Positions 40,683-52,600 of a stretch of 64,000 bases of DNA are shown piece after piece. Location of the stretch: assembly GCA_963924555.1 (NCBI GenBank), contig OZ004590.1:2953001-3017000 (forward strand), in the 5' to 3' direction. The first letter of the stretch is position 1, and every line of letters starts with the position of its first letter. Source of the stretch: Crambe crambe. Lineage: Eukaryota > Porifera > Demospongiae > Poecilosclerida > Crambeidae. The translations under genes were made by a program, and so were the position numbers. A model generated the notes under the pieces. That model saw nothing but the letters and a program-made list of their open reading frames with translations. It did not search any database and had not been told where the DNA came from.

Positions 40683-43600
40683 ACCACCACCAATCGAAAT
40701 TCTGAATTAAACCCTAAATTACTGTACTACTGGTATTGACTATTGTGTGCACATGTTAAAGCAAAAAAAAACAAAACAATGTTCTTGGAGGCATTTCAAA
40801 TGCTTGGTTGCAAAATAAGCCTACTTTGAAACTCTTGATGAATATTATCCTTATGTTGATGTGAGTGCAGTCAGTAACATTACAAAGTATAGCCTTATGA
40901 AGTTATAAATCAGCTATATTGAGCAAGTAATGACTTTGGAATTAATGATATTCATGACTCTTAATTAGGACAGACAATGTGTGGGTGTGTAGGAATGCAA
41001 ACCCAATGTAAAAATCTGTGAATGCAAGTGTACATAAGTAGTGGCAGCTTAACTAGGAATGAGTACCTGTAAAAGCTCTGAACATTAGTGGTGGGCGATA
41101 CTAGCTTTTTTGTAATGATACGATACCAAGTACTTTCCTCCCCAAAAGAATGATATTGATACTGTAATGATACGATACTGAATGGTGGTGGATTGATAAA
41201 TGCTCCTTAAGTGGATCCAGACTGTCAACATGATCTTAGTTATTATAACTCATTCATCTCACTCATCAATCAATATCATGTGAAGCTAAAATAAAAAAGT
41301 TATATGTTCTTGTTTAAAAATAAGAAAATATTAACATGTTTCGGCTTGAGTCTGTTGCGTTTCACACTGACAAGTTCACCAGCCTTCGAAAAAATTCGTT
41401 CTGATGGAACAGAAGTACCTGGGATACAAAGATACTTCATAGCCAGTTTCGTGAGCATGGGATAGTGGACACAATTTTGTTTCCACCACAGAAACAAGTC
41501 CTCCTTCCGGTCTAAATTCTTTTGTTGAGTATACTGCCGAATTTCACTCATTGCATTTGAAGTCGAGGTTCTTCTTGTTTCTGCTACCTGCTGATCAAAT
41601 AGGTGCCACAAACCACTCATATCTCGAGTAGTACTAGTTGTGGTTGGACACAAACCGATTGTGTCAGTGGCAACCATAGGCATAGTACTCTCATTAGTTG
41701 ATGCCATTTCACTTGTTAGTCGCCTTACACATGACTCAGCAACTCCTGAATCAGCAAATGCAATTTTCTTGAGGCGAGGATCCAGCAAGGTGGCAGCAGA
41801 TAAAATATGATGAGATTCCATGTTCAAGAACCTTCTACGCATTTGTAAGCAAAGGTAGTCGCCAAGCTTAGTAGTGGTGGATGTTCCAACAGTTAATTGT
41901 TGAAGGGACCTTGCTAGAGGTATTAACTTCGAAACTGTCACATAGCTATCCCCAGATACTTCCCTTGTTGCTGCTTCAAAGGGTTTGAGTAATGATACAG
42001 CACTTTTCATGCATTCTATCTCTTCACTACTAAGACAAAGATCACTCTTATCCAGCAAACAAAGTGTAGTTGTAACAGCCTCATGCTGTTCCATTAGCCT
42101 TTCAAACATATAAAATACAGAGTTCCACCTTGTTTGTACTTCCTGAATTAACTTCAGGTTATCTAAGTTTAACCGGGCCTGAATGGATGCAAGCTTGTCA
42201 GTAGCTTTGCTGCTATGATGAAAGTAAGTAACAATGTTACGACATTTTTTCCGAATGTCTGTTAACTCTTTTGATTCCTGCAGTGAATCTTGTATAATCA
42301 GATTAAGGGTATGGGCAAAACATGGTATATGATTCCACTTGTTTAACCTTACAGCAGCAACAATGTTGTTAGCATTATCTGTAGTTACACACACCACTTT
42401 CTGAGTAATGCCCCACTTGTCTGTGATTCTCATTAGTTCCATTGCAATGTTTTCAGCTGTATGGGACTCATTAATCTGAACAGTATCAAGGACAATTGAG
42501 TGTAATTCCCAAGAGGCATCAAGAAAGTGACATGTGACTGTAATATACCCTTGAGTAGCTCTGGAAGTCCAGATATCGGTTGTGACAGCACAATATTGGA
42601 CATTAGCAAGCTTTACCTTGACAGCTTCTTGTACTGCTTCATATTTTTGTGGAAGGAGGTTCCGCATGATGGTTCGACGGCTTGGAGGGGTATATCTTGG
42701 ATCAAGAATCTCCATAAAATTAAGAAACCCTCTGTCCTCCACAATTGATGCTGGTTGTAGATCCAGTGCTAGCATCTTGATTAATGCATCATCAATAATT
42801 TTCCGTCGTTGAGAATCTTTTCTATATCCACTTGTTTTAGTAAGACTTTCAGAAAGAGTAACTTGCTTCTTACTCCCTGCACAAGAACCACTCTTATCTT
42901 CTTTCAACCTCTTCATTTCCTCTTGTTCTTCATGAACATGCTGGTAAGCATCATGGTGCTTATTCTTTAAATGTTTCAGCAGATTGGAAGTGTTACCAGC
43001 AGTCTTCACAGATTCATTACAGATCGTGCAAGTAGGGTCTTTACCATCTTTGCCTTCTGTGAAGTAAGTCCAGACAGCGCTTCTTTTCCTCTTAACACTC
43101 ATCATCAAACAAAAATTATCACAGTGAATAGCCAGCTGCTACCCGCTAGATAGACTGTACTCTGCACTTTGCACTGTCACGTGATAAGGTCGATACCCAC
43201 CTAATTGATAATTCGATACTGATACTTGGTTCCAGCAGTGGGGTATCGATATTTGGTATCAGTATCGCCCACCACTACTGAACATACATTCAGAAAAATT
43301 TTTGGAAAGCCTATATGAGGCTTGTTCATGAATACGGTAGAAGTGTTACCACTACTATTAATCAGACCACCCATTATGGGTACATCCATGTCTACTGGCT
43401 CCATTTACAATGTCAATAATGTGTAGTTGAGGGGTGGGTGCAAAACCTGGACTGTGGACTGGACTTTGGACCAGCTTTTGGACTACTGCGCATGCCCAAT
43501 ATTTACATTTAAGAATAATAATTAATAGTCACAGTAAGAATTGGATACCAAACATTATGCGTAAATATTCCTTGTGTATCGGTGTCAACAATGGATAAAC

Positions 43601-46600
43601 ATCGGGAGGAATGAAGAGGTTAGCGGGCACAAAAGACGGCGATCCACTTTCAACACACCCTACTTTCAAATGGTAATGAGCTGCTTGATCACGAGTAGGG
43701 GTTTTCAGTTCACCTGTCTTGTCCCTGTAAGGCCTTCATTCAAACCGAGCAATAACAAGATCAAAAGGAGCCATGGGTACAATTCCATCTGTTGAACGTA
43801 AAGAGCTCCTACATCCTTGGCACACTCTTTATGTTGCCCACAATGAATCGTACAAAAAATGGATTGGTGTTGCAAGCAGGTTGAAGATTGGTGTTGCAAG
43901 CAGGTTGAAGGTTGTTGCAATCTCAGGGGCCTTTCTACTAGCACTTCTTTTCCTCTTAGGAACACCTCCCTTTCGTCCTCGTCCTGCAGGAATTCCACTC
44001 ATGGCTAGTGTAGTTATATTGGGTCCCTGATTTGTGCCATTATAGCATTGTAAGAACGCACTGAGTTCATGGTTCTTTTCAGCAACAGAAATAATATGAG
44101 AGCATATTCTCGACGATTTCCATTGAAGGCAGTTGTTATCACATGCATACTCACCATCTGATGCAGCACACACAAAATGAGGAACCTTTGATGATTTGGA
44201 TGCAACCATCATTGACTTGTCACTTCCAGGTGAAGGAACAATGTCCCTTTCAGATTTCAAATAGTGTTCAGCTTTCACCCAAATAGAATGGATGGTTTCA
44301 AATGCTAAAGTATGGATTCCACTTTCTTCAGCAGATACACTTAGAGGACTGCTGGTAATTGGTTCACTTGTCAAAGCCTCACAAATCAATGATTCAGAAG
44401 TTTTATCACTGCTTCCACCAGGATGGGAGATAAAACGTGAATAAGGGTGATTGATGGTGTGAGGTCAAAGAGCAGCAGACTCAAATCGTTTCACATGCTC
44501 TCGCCTCTGCTCAGAAGTCATCTTGGCCCATTTACTTGGATCCACTTGTAAATGAAGATAAGGCTTGGATAACCTGTACTGGCCACGACCAGATAGTGCA
44601 CGAATACTCTCTTCATGCATTTCATTAACAATCTGCTTTAGCTCTTGGTTAAATTGTGGCCATTCGGTCTCTTTGAAATTCACCTTGCGTTTTACAACAG
44701 CATTGATGCTCTCACTGCTATTGGTAGTGAAGATAGATGGGGGGTCACCCAATCCAGCAGATACTCTCAGATCTTTCAGCATATTGTAACGTACGATATC
44801 AGCATAGTTTTTTTTTGTTTTTTGTTTTTTTTGAAGTAATCAAAGAAGGATAATTGACCATCACGAATGTAAGGATGCTCCCGAGTAAGACACACCTCTC
44901 TGCATCTGTCAAAACAGATATCAAAATCAGACTCATGCTTGGAATCAACTAGTAAAACTTGCAACAGTGCCCCCTGTGGGTACTTGCACTGTTGCAAGTT
45001 TTGCTGTAAACAATAAAGCACTATTATACTTCGGCTACATACAGTTAGTGAATACATCAAAGGCACCTGTAGTTTAAATAGAGCTAACCTTGGATATCTG
45101 CTATTCGACGATGAAATTTGTCATATGATTTGTGAATATAATAGCGGCGAGTAAGAACATAATACTGTGATAGCATGCCATGGGGGCGCTTCTCAGAAAT
45201 TTTAATATTTCCAGATTGAGAAAATCGAAAATACGACTTTTTAGTTCCAGTGGGATGCCAAGATCCCAGATCATCAGCCTTCAAATCTTTAAGATCAACC
45301 ATTTCAACGTCAATAATAAAAGCAGCATTCTTGGATACTCCCAGTGGCTGAACAGTACACACATTTTTCACTGCTGATTTCATCAGCATATCAACAAGTT
45401 CACCTATGTGATACCCTGATGTTACTTGTGAATAAATAGGCATTTCTCGGTCATTGTTGAAAAATTCCGGTGTCTCAAACTTTATCCTATAAAAATCATT
45501 AATTTTTTTTGACTACAACGCTTCTCACCTTTTGCAGCAGCCTGGTCGGTCAAGAATGGATGGTGAAATTTCAGCTTCTTCCACTTCAGTGTCACTGTCA
45601 TCTAACACAGAAAATCTGCAGGGAGAGAAACAAATAGCTGTATAAACTCGTAGCTATCTACATACGTAGCTGGCTCCGGCTCAGGGTCTAGTTGTACCTT
45701 CATGCCTGACAAATTTATGTAACTAGCTAGTCTTACTCTGGAATAGCCAATCCCAGGCATTTTTCAAACAAGAGGGTTTGAGCTAGCTACAAATCAGAAA
45801 GCCCTGAGTTGTAGCGCTCTTAAATAAGCCTTCCTAAAAATTGGACCATCCATATATACATGTACTAAGGCTAAGATCACTTACTTTTTTGTAGGAGTAA
45901 AAGTTAGCCCTTTTGTCACTTGTACCTCGTCATATTCTGTATCGGAGCCTGAATCAGAGATGATGATACACTCTGACTCCATAGCTAGCTAGTATAATAC
46001 CACGTTTGGATAAGCACGTGCAATAGTCCAAAAGCTGGTCCAAAGTCCAGTCCACGAGTCCAGTCCAGAGTCCACAGTCCAGGTTTTGCATCCACCCGTT
46101 TGTATGTTCTTCTAGTTCCGTCCTTAGCAATTAGGTGATGTCAACAGCTAAAGCTTCACAATGCTTCTCTGGTGTTAGGTAATATGATGTAGTAATGATT
46201 TGTGTGTGTGTAATATCAGTGTTTCCCCAGGAATTGTCTAGGATTCTGCATAATATTATATGTACTTGTTTATAGCTGCCCCCCTCAAATTTTGCAATAG
46301 GCATTCCCCCCCCCCCCCCCCCTCCCAATCAAAATTCTGAATTAAACCCTAAATTACTGTACTACTGGTATTGACTATTGTGTGCACATGTTGAAGCAAA
46401 AAAAAAAAAAGACAATGTTCTTGGAGGCATTTCAAATGCTTGGTTGCAAAATAGGCCTACTTTGAAACTCTTGATGAATATTATCCTTATGTTGATGTGA
46501 GTGCAGTCAGTAACATTACAAAGTATAGCCTTATGAAGTTATAAATTAGCTATATTGAGCAAGTAATGACTTTGGAATTAATGATATTCATGACTCTTAA

Positions 46601-49600
46601 TTAGGACAGACAATGTGTGGGTGTGTAGGAATGTAAACCCAATGTAAAAATCTGTGAATGCAAGTGTACATAAGTAGTGGCAGCTTAACTAGGAATGAGT
46701 ACCTGTAAAAGCTTTGAACTTTTTCAGAAACTTTTCAGAAAAATTTTTGGAAAGCCTATATGAGGCTTGTTCATGAATACAGTAGAAGTATTACCACTAC
46801 TATTAATCAGACCACCCATTATGGCTTGGTGCTGCAGTACAACCATGTCTACTGGCTGGTTCTTTTTCCATTTGCAATGTCAACAATGTGTAGTTGAGGA
46901 TGACAGCTTCATACTAACTTTTGATTGGTAGTATCACTTATGGAATTAATGATATTCATATATCTTAATTAGAATTGTGTGGTTGTAGGAATGTAAACCC
47001 AATGTGTAAATCAGTGAATGTTGTGTTTATAAGAGCTAGAGGTGATGCAGTTCTTCACCTTGTTCCAGGAACACCATATTTCATCACAATTTTTGGAAAG
47101 CCTGTTAGGCTTGTGGGTAAATGAAGTATAACCATTAGTTACAACAGTGTAACCATCAGGACAGTGTAATCACCAGGACAGTGTAATCACTAGGACAGTG
47201 TGACAGTATAGAAGGGACCATCTATGCAGACAACCCTGCAGTGACTCCTTTATGGAAATTCCATAGCTACAGTGAGAAATATTTAATCATCAGACCATCC
47301 TGTAATCCATTTGTTCACTCCATGTTGCCAATCTGCCGTGTCCCAACAGCACCTACTCCAGCTATTTCAACTTGCCATTTCCTGTGTTATGTATTGGGTG
47401 AGGGTGTTGTGTGTGTGGAAGTTGCAGTTTTGTGTATATAAGTTGTAGTGGTGTGTTGAGATGGGGGTGTTGTGTCCATGGTAACTGCAGTGATGGGGGT
47501 GTTGTGTCCATGGTTTGTGTATCATTTTTCTTATTTTATCCAGACTCTTCCTGACCATGGATTCTAATCATGGAGAGGTATCACGAGCCATGAGAAACAG
47601 AGGACTCGAGATATACCTCTTTCCTCAGGTACGTAATGTAGCTAAATCCTAGATATTAATCTCTCGATCTGAGAGCTAGAAACAATCACTGGTCATTTGT
47701 AGCTAAACTTTCAAGGTGATCCTAGACATTAATCTCTCGATCTGAGAGCTAGAAACAATCACTGGTCATTTGTAGCTAAACTTTCTAGGTGTGGTATCAA
47801 ATCCTAGACATTAATCTCTTGATCTGAGAGCTAGAAACAATCACCAGTTGCTTTTTAAACTAACGAGATTGTGTGACCAATCTTTGAATCAGTGTCATTT
47901 ATCAAAGAAGCAGTTGTACTCCTCTATTTTATAGTCCATGATTCAAAATGGTTATCTAGTTTCTGGAAGGCATTTTTTTTCCTTTTTCTTGTTGTGTAGG
48001 AATTGTGTGCTAGTAAAGTGTGTGTCGAAGATGGACTCTCTCTACTTTTGTCTGGGGGTCTGGAACGAGACTTAGCTTGTGATGTCATGAAGCAGCTCAA
48101 AGGTCTGTCAACTATACTCGGTATTCTTTTGCTCAGCTGCTTATAACAGAATCTGGTAGTATGTTTTACTCTTACTTATGTCCATTGTCTTCCCCTTCAA
48201 TATAGGAACTCCATCTCTCTTTCAGATGAAACAGTTTGGGAAGTATCACAAAGCTTTGAAGCTCTCTTCTCTATGTGATGATCAGCTCAATGACTTGACC
48301 TGCAAAGCAGCACGTCTCTGTGGACTGGGCTTGGTATGGTAATTAAGTAACCACATGTTTGAATGGAAGGGTGATCTGGTGTTATCAGAATCAAAGCAGC
48401 TACAGTAGTTTGCAGAACAGTTGTCATGCATCAGGCAGGGATAGGTGGTGGCCTTGAAGTATTTGTGGCTGGGGAACAATAAAATGTTTTCATAGCCCTA
48501 TTGTTCTTAGCCACTAGCTAGCTACTCCAGAGCCACTGCCTATCTCTGCCTTATGCATGATAACTGTTCTGCAAACTACTGTATATAGTTGAGTTTGCAT
48601 TGCTGTCCAGTGCACACACCGCCCCACTACTTCCTGTGATTGCTGGAGGTGACCAACACAGTGCTACATAATTATGTACCTCAAAGAGCTGGTGGCCTTT
48701 GCCCGTACATATCACCCTCCCTCCTCCTATAAGAATTCCACTGCTGGTGGCCTTTGCCCATACATATCACCCTCCCTCCTCCTATAAGAATTCCACTATA
48801 GTTACTAAGAGTTATTGACCCTCAGGCAAGCTACAGTACTGTTACATCCATCACGCTGCCAGTAGCGATCAGAACGCTTCAATTTCAGCCTTAATAAGGC
48901 AGGAAGTATACAAAAAATGTCAAAAAAATATAACTCCTTTATTTTTCACTCTATACAGGAGGTCTTTATATCAATATGTACTCCTTTGAATGTGCTTTTT
49001 AGTGATATATTCACTTTTGCATTTCATACTTTCTAAGTCAAGTTATAGCGTGATCAAAGCTTTTGACCTCACTTGTTAAATACTACTCCAGACACTTGGT
49101 GCTAACCACTTCTACATTTTACACTCTTAGAGTACCCATAGAAATATAATTAAAGCTGGAGAAAAGGTCATATCATCAAAAATGAAATTTTTTAAAAATT
49201 CATTTACCAAAATTTGACTTTTTAAGTCTTGTATTACACTTAACCCCACCATGGATGAGTGTCACAAAATTTCTCCAATTCAAAAGATAGAGCAGAAAGA
49301 GAGCTTTAAAATGATATCTTAAAAAGTGGTATACATAAAAATTTAAGGAAGTTATGATTTTTTTAACTCAAAAAATGATCATTTTGAAAAAAGACTTAAA
49401 ACGTGTTTATGTGTAAACAGTATAGGGTGAATTGTTCTTTCAAGGATCCAGCCTTCACTCTAATGCATGTATGCATACAACAAAATAAAAAGGAGAATAA
49501 ATAACATGATTTAACCAGTATAATTATACTAAGAGGCTTGGTGCACTATCGGGCTCAGAGCAATTTGCACAATGTCTTGTTGCCAGGACAAGAGTCGGTG

Positions 49601-52600
49601 AGTTAGCAACATCATCACTGCTCAAAATAAGAGGGAGAAGGCATCAGAGCCACCCCTGCATCGAGAATACTCAACTATCACTATGTCAAACACAAAATTC
49701 TGAATAGAGAAGCTCAAGGTAGCACCGATACGACTGTGCGTCACCCCCTGCATATATACACACCCAGGTTTGTGCAGACTGTGATTAGGCAGCCAAATCA
49801 TCACTTGCCACATGAGTATACTAGAGCATACTAAGACTTTACAACTTACCAGTGATTTGTTGATCCATTCTAGTGACCAAACTCTCTGACAGTGAGGGGA
49901 GAGCTACACAGAGCACACACCAATCTCACTCGTTGCATTGCTTCAGAAAGCCTTTCACAGCTCACAAGAGGTGCTTCAACTGGTGCTTCAGCTTCTGTTG
50001 AGTGCGAGGATGGCCCAGCTGGCTTCATCTGGTACTCTGGTAGCATAAAAAACTTCTCTCTCTTCTCAAAGCTTGAAGACACGTGGCAAAAAACTATAAC
50101 TGGAAATTGTGCAATGATGCTGACTCAACAGGATGTGCAGCTAGCCATGCGCAGTTACTATGACAATAATGTGCTTTAATAGAGCTACATTTTGACTGCT
50201 TATCCAAGCTTCTAGCATGAACGGTTGACGATCGACGCTTACTTTTAGGAGATCATTCTTCTCCAGTCTCGCGGTTTGTATTTTATAGCTCAATGGAATG
50301 AAATAGCATGAGCAAAAAGTAGCATAACTTCATGATGGTGCATGGTAATGCTCTGAAACTTGAAAAACAAGTGCTGGATAGACCAAGGTATATTATAAGC
50401 CAAAAAAAAATAATTCAATAAATGTATACTTCCTCCCTTTTAATGATGTCTAGACGATACTCTCCAGTGTTTAAATTGAGCTGATTTTTGGATAAAGGCT
50501 TTTATTCGAAAGAAGCCAGTAATACTATATAGCCTATACTCCATATAATGCACACCAGATTGCCGATCATTACCTACTCTATCTGATATGTTTTAGGCTG
50601 TGTGAGACTACAAGGTGAGCTGATCTGCATCTATTTAGTGGTGTAGAGCAATAGCATAAGTAATAGTTATGGTATGGTGCCAAGGAAATTATGGCTGTTC
50701 ACAGCCATAATTTCCAAGGCAACCGTACTATAATTATTATATATCCCACCTGATTGGCTAGAATCCTACCGCAGTTACCATAGACACCTAGCTAGCCGTA
50801 GCAACAACCATGAAAGAATCCACTTCTACCTCTGAGTATCCCCATACGAAAGGTACTGCCTAGCGCCTAGGCATGTGCGAGTGGACTGGCCAGCTATCGT
50901 GGCTTTTGGCGAGTCTCCGCCCACATCTGCAGTCATTATACAACCCCTTATTACTGACTCGAAGGTTGACGCCCTCCTTGGCGAGCATGCGCATGCTGCT
51001 AGCAACGAGTTCCTCAGCTCCCCGGCCCCAAGTCCACAGCTACAGCTGAGTTAGAAACAGAAAATGCACTACGCTTCGAATGTGCCTCAGAAAAAGAGCT
51101 AGCTGAGGGGATAGTTCCACAGAACTAGCTTTTGCCATACTGGGAGCTCCATCACTATCATGCTCTCTTTATTATCTCAAAGAATAACTAGCTATAAAAA
51201 AGACAATTTTTTGAAAAGAGGCCATTATAGATGGCATAGAGATGCATTTCACTTGGCCTGGGGGAGGCCGGTATTACAATTTCACCTGGGGGAGGTCGGT
51301 ATTACAGTTAATGTCCAGCCCTCCTATAGGAATAAATGTACTAGGTGGGATATATATAATAATAATTAGCTGGAGTGTCTTTAGTGACAAATTTACGACG
51401 CTCATGACAAGTTTTATGTAGCCATTAGCTACCCCAAACATGTGGACTCTGTAGTAGAAACATGCTAGCTAGCTCAACTGCTTTATAAATGATTGGAAAT
51501 GAATGATACTTTTAAATACCTCCTGCTCATCAGTTATCTGCTCAATTATCTGTAATGAAACTGTAACTAAGCATTTTCAGTGTGCACTGATGGGTTAGCA
51601 CTTCAGTACTTTTCATTACTTTATAAATACACTAATCTGCTATATTAATCAATACTCATAGCTAAATATGTGGGTTCGCTTGTAATATCAATTGAGCTAC
51701 TAAATGTTTTGACCGAGGTGCTCTATGCAGTCAGTAGTCATTGTCTTGGATGTTTGAGTAATACTCTTCAGCATATTTACGTATTAAAGATGGTTCATCT
51801 CTTGTTCGATGCTTGTATTTTTTAGCCACCCAAGCATACACGATAAAAGTTATCACTCCTATAGAAATATGAGTGATATAAAAGCCAGACCCACAGCTCA
51901 AGGGGTAGCTAGTCTTCCAGGAAATTGAAAATGGTGTGGATATAATGATACCAAGGCCTTGTGCTAGCATTCTTAAGGAAAAGAGTACACTAATCAACAG
52001 CCCCTTCATGGAGTAAGGACTTTGGGAGGCGATGAACTCAAGTACTCCGATGTCAATAAGCATGTTGTACAGTGCTGAAAGTACATGCTGAGAAGTGAAG
52101 AAGTACACATTTTGATATAATCGTGGCCTGAATGAGGTAGACTCGTTGACAATATGTGTCGTATGATTTAGAAGAGAAAACATACATAACTGATTGCTGT
52201 TTCTTTCATGTACGACTACATCCATAGCAAGGGCACAGAGAAGAGATAGTATGACCAGAAGCAGCCCTACTCCTATCCTTTTCAGGATAGTCCTCAGCAA
52301 CCCTGGAAGGTGATAAGTGATGAATGGACGAAGCAAAAACAGATAGAGAGGGATGATAAGCAGGACTAGTAGGGGAGACAACAAACCACTGCTGAGAAAT
52401 AAGTAGTGAACAATTCCTTCAGTATGTATCATATGCCCTACAGAGTAGGAAGAATTACCTTCAGGAGGCTTGAAGAATAAATCACGGTGTATTGAAAATT
52501 CAGCAAGCATTGACTCTGATACAAATTGCAGCATAAATAAAGGCATAATGGAAACCAATACTTTCAAGATCCCCAGGAAAGTTTTTACGTCTTCGACCTG

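Larger units (their letters stand above)
40140..47130. repeat. Old diverged tandem duplication (~0.6-0.8 kb unit) split by transposons
   Basis: The words TAATGATATTCATGACTCTTA, GTAAACCCAATGT and TTTTTGGAAAGCC recur in order around 40210-40380, 40930-41085 plus 43278-43430, 46560-46890 and 46935-47110. The stretches 40437-41085 and 46098-46735 are clearly paralogous, including a C homopolymer (40 C at about 40652; 17 C at about 46305). The second unit was interrupted by the hAT element, and the MULE-like element lies between the units. Confidence 0.85.

Noticed and set aside
49622..49870. Possible two-exon small gene on the minus strand (MDQQITG then GVTHSRIG..., good GTAAGT donor)
   Set aside because: Only about 47 residues, and the duplicate at 54.6-54.9 kb carries deletions and an insertion that change the frame.
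49892..50179. 95-codon + strand frame
   Set aside because: Frame is broken by small indels in the near-identical duplicate at about 54.9-55.2 kb; no family.
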